Below are positions 1 to 5,847 of a DNA stretch of 7,364 bases, in pieces; within the stretch, counting starts at the first letter, position 1, and each line of letters starts with the position of its first letter. The DNA is from Acholeplasmataceae bacterium (lineage in GTDB: Bacteria; Bacillota_I; Bacilli_A; Acholeplasmatales; Acholeplasmataceae). Both the position numbers and the translations under genes were made by a program. The notes below the pieces were generated by a model. That model was not told where the DNA came from. It ran no database searches and saw only the letters and a list, made by a program, of their open reading frames with translations. The stretch is from positions 1-7,364 of the forward strand of contig JAAYNT010000095.1 in NCBI GenBank assembly GCA_012520715.1. The letters are read 5' to 3'.

Positions 1-77
1 ACCTTGATTTTTTCATTAAAAGTGATTACAAAAACCTTGATTTTTTCATTAAAAGTGATTACAAAAACCTTGATTTT
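1..77. repeat. 33-bp direct tandem repeat, 2 full copies plus an 11-bp partial copy
   Basis: Copies lie at 1-33 and 34-66 and are identical; 67-77 repeats the first 11 bases (ACCTTGATTTT) and then diverges. The window begins exactly inside the array, so more copies may lie to the left. Each unit contains TTGATT near its start and GTGATTAC near its end, so TGATT recurs at alternating 18 and 15 bp steps. There is no non-repeated spacer between units. The partial copy supplies the -35 element of the promoter for the downstream ATPase gene, which suggests a regulatory array such as operator sites, though this is inference. Iterons or a recombination-prone repeat are alternatives. Confidence 0.95.
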
Positions 78-98
78 ATAGGGAATACATAGTATAAT
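70..98 (+). promoter_or_regulatory. Sigma-A-type promoter of the ATPase gene, -35 embedded in the repeat
   Basis: TTGATT at 70-75 and TATAAT at 93-98 are separated by 17 bp, the optimal spacing for a housekeeping promoter. The -35 hexamer is part of the third, partial copy of the 33-bp repeat; identical hexamers occur at 4-9 and 37-42 without a matching -10. A start of transcription about 7 bases after the -10 would fall near 105, on the first base of the Shine-Dalgarno-like AGGTGAT (105-111), giving a leader of only about 13 bases. A protein bound to the repeat would be expected to block or modulate this promoter. Confidence 0.75.
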
Positions 99-117
99 TC
101 AATTAGGTGATAATATA

Positions 118-1449
118 ATGTATCGTTTAATAGAAGACAAATTAGAAAAATGGTTTGATAATCCTAATCGAATGCCTCTTTTAATAACTGGGGCAAGACA
201 AGTTGGTAAAACATATACTGTTTTTAAATTTGGCAAACAAAAATTTAGTGATATTATATATATTAATTTTGAAGAAAATCAAAAATTTAAATCTTTCTTT
301 AATCATTCACTAGACCCAAATAAGTTGATTCCGTTATTCGAAGCCGAATTTAAAGTGACTATCAAAGAAGATGTTTTATTATTTTTTGATGAAATTCAAG
401 CGTGTCCTAGTGCATTAACGTCATTAAAATATTTTAATGAATTTAGAAGTGACATTTCGGTTATTGCTTCTGGAAGCTTACTAGGAGTAGCACTAAATAA
501 TATTCAAGTGTCATTTCCAGTTGGGAAAGTTATTACATACGAAATGCATCCAATGAATTTTAAAGAATATCTGATAGCTAATGGTCGCGAAAATATGATT
601 CCCAAAATTCAAAAGTCATATTCTGATAACAAAAAAATGGATTCTATAACTCATGAAATATTAATGACCGAATATTATAATTATCTTGTTGTCGGTGGAC
701 TTCCGAATAGTGTGGCAACTTTCATAAATACTGGTTCATTTTTAGAAAGTCAACAAATAATTGAAAATGTGTATCAAAATTATTTAAACGATATGAACAA
801 ATACACGACTAGTGTTGAGCGTTTAAAAATTCGCAAGGTCTACCAAAGTTTAATTAGACAACTTCAAAAAGAAAACAAAAATTTTAAATACTCATTTGTT
901 GAATCAGGAAAACACAAGCAATACTTTGGTTCTAGTATTCTTTGGTTAACAAGCGCCAATATCGCTTACGAGTCAAAAAGGCTAAATAATACTAATTTAC
1001 CATTAAATTACAATGTTGATGATTATATTTTTAGATTATATATTAGTGACACAGGTTTGTTTGCAAATCTAAGCATGACACCATTAATAAATTTATTAAA
1101 TCCTGAGTATCGAGATGATTTATCAGGATTGTTTTCAGAAAATTATGTGGCATGCGAACTAACATCAATGGGCATCCCATTATTTTATTGGCTAGGGAAA
1201 AGAATGTCAGAAATTGAATTTGTCGTTGAGCTTAACGGAAATGCTGTTCCAATCGAAGTAAAAAGTGGAAAAAATGTTTATTCAAGAAGTATTGAACAGT
1301 TTATTGATGAAAATCCCAAAACAAAATTAGTTATTAGAGTTGCTTCTAAAAATTTCGGATTTGAAAAAGGTATTAAAACAATTCCACCATACGCAGTATT
1401 TTGTCTTGCAGAAGAAGTAAAACAATATCGTTATCAAGGTGTTCAATAA
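118..1449 (+). CDS. DUF4143-type ATP-binding protein (AAA_14 ATPase with nuclease-like C-terminal domain)
   Basis: This 443-residue protein has the two-part build of the widespread AAA_14/DUF4143 family. The N-terminal P-loop domain shows Walker A GARQVGKT (25-32), Walker B LLFFDE (87-92) and the family's ASGSLLG sensor-like motif (117-123). The C-terminal DUF4143 region carries ENYVACEL (341-348) and then E367 and E380-V-K382, resembling a PD-(D/E)XK nuclease core with E367 where D is usual. The family's biochemical role is not established; members are often present in many genomic copies and have been proposed to act in mobile or defence contexts. The ATG at 118 is supported by AGGTGAT at 105-111 and a typical family N-terminus. 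The gene lies behind a repeat-borne promoter and overlaps the next gene by one base (TAATG). The last dozen or so residues, after the usual family ending near FCL, look like an extra tail. Family assignment is secure; function is unknown. Confidence 0.9.
   Translation: MYRLIEDKLEKWFDNPNRMPLLITGARQVGKTYTVFKFGKQKFSDIIYINFEENQKFKSFFNHSLDPNKLIPLFEAEFKVTIKEDVLLFFDEIQACPSALTSLKYFNEFRSDISVIASGSLLGVALNNIQVSFPVGKVITYEMHPMNFKEYLIANGRENMIPKIQKSYSDNKKMDSITHEILMTEYYNYLVVGGLPNSVATFINTGSFLESQQIIENVYQNYLNDMNKYTTSVERLKIRKVYQSLIRQLQKENKNFKYSFVESGKHKQYFGSSILWLTSANIAYESKRLNNTNLPLNYNVDDYIFRLYISDTGLFANLSMTPLINLLNPEYRDDLSGLFSENYVACELTSMGIPLFYWLGKRMSEIEFVVELNGNAVPIEVKSGKNVYSRSIEQFIDENPKTKLVIRVASKNFGFEKGIKTIPPYAVFCLAEEVKQYRYQGVQ
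1436..1441 (+). promoter_or_regulatory. Ribosome binding site deciding the start of the PucR-like gene
   Basis: AAGGTG lies inside the last codons of the ATPase gene, 7 bases before ATG 1449. It supports 1449 rather than the longer in-frame ATG at 1401, which has no comparable site and would add 16 residues from an overlapping frame. Together with the TAATG junction it suggests coupled translation of the two genes. Confidence 0.7.
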
Positions 1450-2033
1450 TGTATCAATATTTTATCTTACAAAGTAAAAAGACAATTCGATCAGAAAAGG
1501 ATATGTTAATATCTCTTTTTGAAGAGGTTGTAAATATTGAAACAATTGATTTTGATAGTAATCAAATAATTGTAGTTTTTGAAAACTTATTAGAATCATC
1601 ACTTCAAGAACTCTCACAAACAATTACTCAGGAGTTTTTAATAGAGATAAGAATTTTTGAATCAAATCGTTTTCAAACTTACCACGAATTAGAAAGAAAT
1701 ATTAAAAGAGTTAAAAAGATGTTACAAATAGTTCCTTTTGATATTTCTACTACATATTTAAACTCAGCTGATTTATTATATTTTGAAATATCAAAACCAT
1801 TAGATACTGATTTTAAAAAGTTGATATTACAAAAATATTATGGTGATTTTGAAACTAAAAACATTTTAAAAGTATTTTTTGAATGTAATCAAAATACAAG
1901 TGAAGCTAGTAAAAGATTATACATGCATAGAAATACTTTAATTCAAAGATTAGATAAATTTTATGAAGAAACAGGGTTTAATCCGCGTCGTTTTAAAGAC
2001 GCGATGTTAATATATAGAGCAATAGAAAATTAA
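1449..2033 (+). CDS. PucR/CdaR-like helix-turn-helix regulator, small
   Basis: The 194-residue protein ends in a helix-turn-helix domain of the PucR/CdaR C-terminal type: an amphipathic helix from about 138 (NILKVFFECNQN), then SEASKRLYMHRNTLIQRLDK (151-170) and the ETGFNPRRF...AMLIY ending (174-189). In that family this domain binds DNA, often controlling sugar-acid, purine or sugar transport genes. The first roughly 130 residues match nothing I recognise; they are much shorter than the sensor regions of full-length PucR or CdaR proteins, so the signal sensed is unknown. The gene overlaps the upstream ATPase gene by one base and is followed by a hairpin terminator and then the UgpC-type ATPase gene. 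Small regulators of this kind are found beside ugpC/msmK in some Bacillota (from memory), so control of that gene is plausible but inferred. No other start with a good ribosome binding site was seen. Confidence 0.82.
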   Translation: MYQYFILQSKKTIRSEKDMLISLFEEVVNIETIDFDSNQIIVVFENLLESSLQELSQTITQEFLIEIRIFESNRFQTYHELERNIKRVKKMLQIVPFDISTTYLNSADLLYFEISKPLDTDFKKLILQKYYGDFETKNILKVFFECNQNTSEASKRLYMHRNTLIQRLDKFYEETGFNPRRFKDAMLIYRAIEN

Positions 2034-2056
2034 TGTGCAGTTTGCACATTTTTTTT
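2032..2056 (+). terminator. Intrinsic terminator after the PucR-like gene
   Basis: A perfect 8-bp stem, AATGTGCA (2032-2039) with TGCACATT (2043-2050), closes a three-base loop and runs into a T tract to 2056. The left arm begins inside the stop codon TAA (2031-2033), so the hairpin abuts the coding end. Confidence 0.85.
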
Positions 2057-2068
2057 ATGTCTAATAAA

Positions 2069-2077
2069 TGCTAAAAT
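2069..2077 (+). promoter_or_regulatory. Probable extended -10 promoter of the UgpC-type gene
   Basis: TGCTAAAAT is an extended -10 element (TG-N-TAAAAT). At 17 bp spacing the -35 region is only the T tract of the preceding terminator (2049-2054), a poor match, so recognition would rely on the extended -10. A start near 2084 would give a leader of about 30 bases containing the strong ribosome binding site AGGGAG (2101-2106), 7 bases before ATG 2114. Confidence 0.5.
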
Positions 2078-2113
2078 ACATTTGGTTGTTAATAAGATGA
2101 AGGGAGATTTATT

Positions 2114-3538
2114 ATGGCAACACTGAAATTAAATAAAGTAAATAAAGTTTATCCAAATGGGGTGCACGCGGTTATTGATTTTAACTTAGAAATTAAAGAC
2201 CGTGAATTTATTGCATTTGTTGGACCTTCTGGCTGCGGTAAATCAACAACATTAAGAATGATTGCTGGTCTAGAAGAAATTACAGAAGGGGAGTTATACA
2301 TTGACGATATTTTAGTTAATGATGTTCCACCAAAAGATAGAAATATCGCGATGGTATTCCAATCATACGCCTTATATCCACATATGACAGTATTTGATAA
2401 TATGGCGTTTGGTTTAAAGTTAAGAAAAGTACCAAAAGATGAAATTGAAGAAAAAGTATACAATGCAGCCGAAATCTTAGGTCTTGTTCCATACTTAAGA
2501 AGAAAGCCAAAGGCTTTATCTGGTGGACAAAGACAAAGAGTTGCTTTAGGTAGAGCAATCGTTAGAGACGCTAGAGTATTCTTAATGGACGAGCCATTAT
2601 CAAACTTAGATGCTAAGTTAAGAGTTCAAACTCGTGGTGAGTTAATTAAATTACATAAAAGCTTACAAACAACAACTATTTACGTAACACACGACCAAAT
2701 TGAAGCGATGACAATGGCTGATAGAATCGTTGTTATGAAAGATGGTTGGGTTATGCAAGTCGGGGCACCAAAAGAAATTTATGATAATCCTAACAACATC
2801 TTTGTTGGTGGATTCATTGGAACACCTCCAATGAACTTTATTCATGGTAAGATTACTAAAGATGGTTTCTTCCATGTTGATAATCATAAAATTAAAGTTC
2901 CAGAAGGCAAATTAGAATTAGTTAAAGCTAATGATATGTTTGACACAGAAATCGTCTTAGGTATTCGTCCAGAAGATATCCATGATGATAAAGTAGTCTT
3001 TGAAGCTTATCCAGATGCAGTTGTTGATATTGAAGTAGACGTAGCTGAACTATTAGGTGCAGAAACTCATATTTATTCTAACTTAGGAGAATATCCATTC
3101 TCAGCATCAGTTGATGCAAGATATGATGTTAGAATTGGCGATAAATTACAATTAGTATTTGACATGAACAAATGTCATTTCTTTGATCCAATTACTGAAG
3201 AAAGATTATTACCTAACGGTAATATTAAAGCCATCAGAATTGAAATGGAAAAAATTGAAACTGAAAGAAAAGCAAGAGAAGCTGCTGAACAAGCTGAACT
3301 TGAAAGATTAAAAGTTGAAGATCCACAAGCATACGAAAAACGTATTGCAGAAATTAGAAGAGCTGAAAGACAACAAGAAAGAGAAGCTAAGAAAGCCGAA
3401 AGACAAAAACAAACATCTGATGAAAAACCAGGCTTAATTGAAAGAATTAGAAACTTCTTTAAACGCCAAAAAGAAAAACGCGAAGAAAAGAAACAAGCCG
3501 AGCAAGTTGAATCAGACGAAACAAAAGAAGAAGAGTAA
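2114..3538 (+). CDS. ugpC: UgpC/MsmK/MalK-type sugar ABC transporter ATP-binding protein with charged C-terminal extension
   Basis: The protein is the cytoplasmic ATPase subunit of a CUT1-type sugar importer, hydrolysing ATP to drive uptake through membrane permeases. All nucleotide-binding motifs are intact: Walker A GPSGCGKST (37-45), Q-loop Q83, signature LSGGQRQR (135-142), Walker B with DEP (159-161), D-loop SNLDA (163-167) and switch H193. A TOBE/OB-type regulatory domain follows to about 366 (CHFFDPITEERLL). Family members usually end near 370; this one continues about 100 more residues, to 474, in a Lys/Glu/Arg-rich, probably helical and coiled tail with an amphipathic stretch near the end (LIERIRNFFKRQKEKREEKK) and an acidic terminus. 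No permease or binding-protein gene is adjacent, which fits a shared ATPase like MsmK serving several importers. The substrate cannot be told, and the symbol reflects family only. The gene has its own promoter and terminator. Confidence 0.92.
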   Translation: MATLKLNKVNKVYPNGVHAVIDFNLEIKDREFIAFVGPSGCGKSTTLRMIAGLEEITEGELYIDDILVNDVPPKDRNIAMVFQSYALYPHMTVFDNMAFGLKLRKVPKDEIEEKVYNAAEILGLVPYLRRKPKALSGGQRQRVALGRAIVRDARVFLMDEPLSNLDAKLRVQTRGELIKLHKSLQTTTIYVTHDQIEAMTMADRIVVMKDGWVMQVGAPKEIYDNPNNIFVGGFIGTPPMNFIHGKITKDGFFHVDNHKIKVPEGKLELVKANDMFDTEIVLGIRPEDIHDDKVVFEAYPDAVVDIEVDVAELLGAETHIYSNLGEYPFSASVDARYDVRIGDKLQLVFDMNKCHFFDPITEERLLPNGNIKAIRIEMEKIETERKAREAAEQAELERLKVEDPQAYEKRIAEIRRAERQQEREAKKAERQKQTSDEKPGLIERIRNFFKRQKEKREEKKQAEQVESDETKEEE

Positions 3539-3543
3539 AACAG

Positions 3544-3569
3544 AAAAGAGGCAAATCGCCTCTTTTTTT
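3544..3569 (+). terminator. Intrinsic terminator between the UgpC-type gene and the ComK-like gene
   Basis: AGAGGC (3547-3552) pairs with GCCTCT (3558-3563) around a five-base loop, extended by A-T pairs on the outside, and the right arm enters a T tract ending at 3569. The ComK-like start codon lies only 8 bases beyond, so read-through of this hairpin may matter for that gene. Confidence 0.88.
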
Positions 3570-3577
3570 ATGAAACT

Positions 3578-3985
3578 ATGATTAAATATCTAATTAACAC
3601 ACCATATGGGTGTGATATTATTTACAAAGATAAAGTTGTTTCATCTAAGAGAAACAATTTATCAATAATTAAATCTTATTGTTTAAAAGAACTATTTACA
3701 TACGAAGGTTATATAAAGGCTATAAAAAGCCTTTTTGGTGATGTTCAACTAATTCCAGTTGTAATAAACTCATCAAACATCTTTATTCCTACTAAAAGAG
3801 TAAGAGATTATGACAATATCTGGATTAATATTGGTGCGGTTATTTTAATTGAAGATGAAAATAACCAAACAAATTTAACTTTTAAAGATTACAAAAAACT
3901 AACAATAAATATCAAGTATCAAAAGTTTATAAAAAGAGTAGAATTTAGTAAAATAATTTTAGACTATAAAAACAAATTAAAGTAA
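3578..3985 (+). CDS. ComK-family protein (competence transcription factor-like)
   Basis: The 135-residue product aligns by eye with the conserved part of Bacillus ComK, the DNA-binding master regulator of competence genes. Shared landmarks in order are SYC (33-35) matching RSC, YEG (42-44) followed by AIK (48-50), P60-V-V-I matching the PPIMVD region, FIPT (69-72) matching FLFPT, W82-I-N matching GWIS, and a LTF...K...I.Y..F ending near 100-117. It is shorter than B. subtilis ComK (about 192 residues) because it stops after this core, so the C-terminal region linked to degradation control there is absent. ATG 3578 is the only methionine codon in frame and the N-terminus aligns well. However, no Shine-Dalgarno sequence precedes it, and a terminator ends 8 bases upstream, so expression may depend on read-through or be very low. 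A three-codon frame (ATG 3570) overlaps the start as ATGA. Whether it controls competence here is unknown; no com genes are in the window. Confidence 0.78.
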   Translation: MIKYLINTPYGCDIIYKDKVVSSKRNNLSIIKSYCLKELFTYEGYIKAIKSLFGDVQLIPVVINSSNIFIPTKRVRDYDNIWINIGAVILIEDENNQTNLTFKDYKKLTINIKYQKFIKRVEFSKIILDYKNKLK

Positions 3986-4031
3986 TTATTTTAGTTTATC
4001 ATTTGCTAAAGCACTTTCATAATACTAATTC

Positions 4032-4060
4032 TTAACATATACTTATAACTATGTTATAAT
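4032..4060 (+). promoter_or_regulatory. Strong promoter of the pgk operon
   Basis: TTAACA (4032-4037) and TATAAT (4055-4060) are spaced by exactly 17 bp, and the -10 is also extended by TG (4052-4053). This is the best promoter in the window. It predicts a start near 4067 and a leader of about 28 bases. No clear terminator separates it from the ComK-like gene, so that gene's transcript may run through. Confidence 0.85.
4033..4056. promoter_or_regulatory. Inverted repeat across the pgk promoter, candidate operator
   Basis: TAACATA (4033-4039) is perfectly inverted as TATGTTA (4050-4056) with a 10-base spacer. The arms cover the -35 and the start of the -10, so a dimeric repressor bound here would exclude RNA polymerase. 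A second inverted pair, CACTTTC (4012-4018) and GAAAGTG (4068-4074), flanks the promoter almost concentrically. The regulator is unknown; the XRE-cupin protein encoded in the operon is an obvious but untested candidate. Short AT-rich inverted repeats can arise by chance. Confidence 0.35.
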
Positions 4061-4076
4061 ATTTGTGGAAAGTGTC

Positions 4077-4083
4077 AAAGGAG
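4077..4083 (+). promoter_or_regulatory. Ribosome binding site of pgk
   Basis: AAAGGAG is the strongest Shine-Dalgarno match in this leader and fixes ATG 4095 as the start. The in-frame GTG at 4065 lies upstream of it, essentially at the predicted transcription start, and is therefore unlikely to be used. Confidence 0.8.
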
Positions 4084-4094
4084 ATGAATTAAAT

Positions 4095-5288
4095 ATGGCA
4101 AAGAAAACAATTAGAGATTTAGATTTAAAGAACAAAAAGTTATTAATTAGAGTTGACTTTAATGTTCCGTTTCAAAACGGAGTAATCTCAGACGATAATA
4201 GAATTGTTCAAGCACTACCAACAATTAAATATGCAATTGAAGGTGGAGCAAAAGTTATTTTATTTTCACATCTAGGAAGAATCAAAAAAGAAGAGGATTT
4301 ACAAAAAAACTCACTTAAACCAGTATCAATAAGACTTGCTGAGTTATTAGAACAACCTGTTAAGTTTGTTCCAAAAACAAGAGGCAAAGAATTAGAAGAT
4401 GCTATTAACCAATTAAAATCAGGTGAAGTTTTAATGGTAGAAAATACTCGCTTTGAAGATTTAGAAGGAAGAAAAGAATCTAAAAATGATCCAGAATTAG
4501 GTAAATACTGGGCATCATTAGGTGATTTATTTGTTAACGACGCTTTTGGTACAGCACACAGAGCACACGCATCTAACGTTGGAATTGCATCTAACATTGG
4601 TGGTGCAGCTGCTGGGTTCTTACTTGAAAAAGAAATTAATTTTATTGGCGAAGCAGTTGATAATCCGAAACGCCCATTTGTAGCAATCTTAGGCGGAGCC
4701 AAAGTAAGCGATAAAATTGGCGTTATTGAAAATTTATTAAAAACAGCTGATCATATTTTAATCGGTGGCGGTATGGCTTATACTTTTATTAAAGCTCAAG
4801 GACACGAAGTTGGAACAAGCTTAGTTGAAGATGATAAATTAGATTTAGCTAAAGACTTATTAGAAAAATCTAAAGGTAAAATTGTCTTAGGTGTTGATGT
4901 TTATACAGCAAAAGAATTTTCTAATGACTCAGAAAAACACCTGCATACGTACGAAGATATCCCAGCTGATGAAATGGGATTAGATATTGGACCAAAAACA
5001 ATTCTTAAGTTCAAAGAATACTTAGCTGATGCTAAGACGGTTGTTTGGAATGGACCAGTTGGTGTATTTGAGTTTTCAAACTTTGCTGGTGGAACTATTG
5101 AAATAGCTAAAGCATTAGCTGAACTTAAAGATGCAACAACAATAGTTGGTGGTGGCGATTCAGCAGCTGCAGTTATTGAAAATGGATTAGCTGACGGGTT
5201 TACTCATATCTCAACCGGTGGCGGAGCATCACTTGAATACTTAGAAGGCAAAAAACTTCCGGGTATTGAGTGCGTTGATAATAAATAA
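4095..5288 (+). CDS. pgk: Phosphoglycerate kinase
   Basis: This cytosolic glycolytic enzyme transfers the acyl phosphate of 1,3-bisphosphoglycerate to ADP, making ATP and 3-phosphoglycerate. The 397-residue length is normal. Substrate-binding landmarks are present: RVDFNVP (19-25) with D21 and N23, R36, SHLGR (58-62) with H59 and R62, and ENTRF (116-120) with R119. The nucleotide domain shows GGAKVSDK (200-207), NGPVGVFE (319-326) and GGGDS (352-356). Nothing essential is missing. It is the first gene of a four-gene unit transcribed from the promoter at 4032-4060; its stop codon overlaps the next start by one base (TAATG). gapA, the usual upstream partner, is not next to it. An overlapping frame on the opposite strand at 4208-4702 is a shadow of this conserved gene. 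Confidence 0.98.
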   Translation: MAKKTIRDLDLKNKKLLIRVDFNVPFQNGVISDDNRIVQALPTIKYAIEGGAKVILFSHLGRIKKEEDLQKNSLKPVSIRLAELLEQPVKFVPKTRGKELEDAINQLKSGEVLMVENTRFEDLEGRKESKNDPELGKYWASLGDLFVNDAFGTAHRAHASNVGIASNIGGAAAGFLLEKEINFIGEAVDNPKRPFVAILGGAKVSDKIGVIENLLKTADHILIGGGMAYTFIKAQGHEVGTSLVEDDKLDLAKDLLEKSKGKIVLGVDVYTAKEFSNDSEKHLHTYEDIPADEMGLDIGPKTILKFKEYLADAKTVVWNGPVGVFEFSNFAGGTIEIAKALAELKDATTIVGGGDSAAAVIENGLADGFTHISTGGGASLEYLEGKKLPGIECVDNK

Positions 5289-5830
5289 TGGTCGACATTG
5301 GCAAGAAGATTAGAGAACTTCGTTTAGGTAATGGATTAACTCAAGAAGAATTAGCTAACCGTGTAGAATTAACTAAAGGATATATCTCTCAGTTAGAAAA
5401 TAATCTAACTTCACCGTCAATTCAAACTCTTTATTCAATATTAGAAGTACTTGGAACTGATGTTCATGAATTTTTCAGTTTAGAAAACGATGTTGCAATT
5501 ACATATAAAGATGAAGACTACTACACTAAAGAAGACTTCGTTTTAAAAAATGAAATCTTTTGGATTGTTCCAAATGCTCAAAAGTATCAAATGGAGCCAA
5601 TAATTATTGAAATTCTTCCTGGTGGTCAATCAGTAATTGATGATCCGCACTCAGGAGAAGAATTTGGTTATGTATTAGAAGGACGAGTAACACTTGTCTA
5701 TAATAAAAAAAGATATCCTCTTAAAAGAGGAGAAACTTTTTACTACCTTGCTCATAAAGAGCACTATTTAGTAAATAATTCAAATGGTGTTGCTAAAGTA
5801 TTATGGGTTTCAACACCACCAATGTTTTAA
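5288..5830 (+). CDS. XRE-family helix-turn-helix regulator with C-terminal cupin domain
   Basis: The 180-residue protein joins an N-terminal lambda-repressor-like HTH (about 5-62, IGKKIRELR...LTQEELANRVELTKGYISQLE...SPSIQTL) to a cupin_2 sensor domain (about 104-175). The cupin shows PHSGEEFGYVLEG, with H121 and E125 as possible ligands, and ends in LWVSTPPMF. The linker phrase WIVPNAQKYQMEP and this ending are typical, from memory, of the XRE-cupin regulators that usually precede the polyamine uptake genes potABCD, so a polyamine or other small ligand is possible. Here it instead sits between pgk and an HPr gene. It begins at the TAATG junction with pgk and has no good Shine-Dalgarno sequence, implying translation by re-initiation and a constant ratio to PGK. 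It may repress its own operon through the inverted repeat at 4033-4056; this is inference. Confidence 0.88.
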   Translation: MVDIGKKIRELRLGNGLTQEELANRVELTKGYISQLENNLTSPSIQTLYSILEVLGTDVHEFFSLENDVAITYKDEDYYTKEDFVLKNEIFWIVPNAQKYQMEPIIIEILPGGQSVIDDPHSGEEFGYVLEGRVTLVYNKKRYPLKRGETFYYLAHKEHYLVNNSNGVAKVLWVSTPPMF

Positions 5831-5831
5831 T

Positions 5832-5838
5832 AAAGGAG
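5832..5838 (+). promoter_or_regulatory. Ribosome binding site of the HPr-like gene
   Basis: AAAGGAG lies 9 bases before ATG 5848 in the 17-base gap after the cupin gene. It rules out the longer in-frame ATG at 5803, which would overlap the cupin gene and add 15 residues before the normal HPr N-terminus. Confidence 0.85.
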
Positions 5839-5847
5839 AAAAATTAT

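Noticed and set aside
1..77. CRISPR array
   Set aside because: The repeat units are contiguous with no unique spacers and lead straight into a promoter; no cas genes are present.
1401..1448. Longer start for the PucR-like gene
   Set aside because: The extra 16 residues come from frame overlap with the ATPase gene; ATG 1449 has AAGGTG at proper spacing and a TAATG junction.
2149..2887. Three minus-strand open frames inside the UgpC-type gene
   Set aside because: All are antisense to strongly conserved ABC ATPase motifs and encode nothing recognisable.
4006..4019. Catabolite-responsive (cre) site upstream of pgk
   Set aside because: The stretch matches the cre consensus only in its right half, with about three mismatches at conserved positions including the central CG, so it is too weak to call.
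4084..4092. Two-codon upstream frame (ATG AAT TAA) before pgk
   Set aside because: It begins right at the end of the pgk ribosome binding site and is too short and too close to that site to be translated separately; probably chance.
4065..4094. GTG start extending pgk by 10 residues
   Set aside because: It precedes the ribosome binding site and coincides with the predicted transcription start; ATG 4095 gives the normal PGK N-terminus.
4208..4702. 164-codon open frame on the minus strand
   Set aside because: It lies wholly antisense to conserved pgk, has no recognisable domain or leader, and is a composition shadow.
5803..5847. Longer start for the HPr-like gene
   Set aside because: It would overlap the cupin gene; AAAGGAG and the standard HPr N-terminus both indicate ATG 5848.
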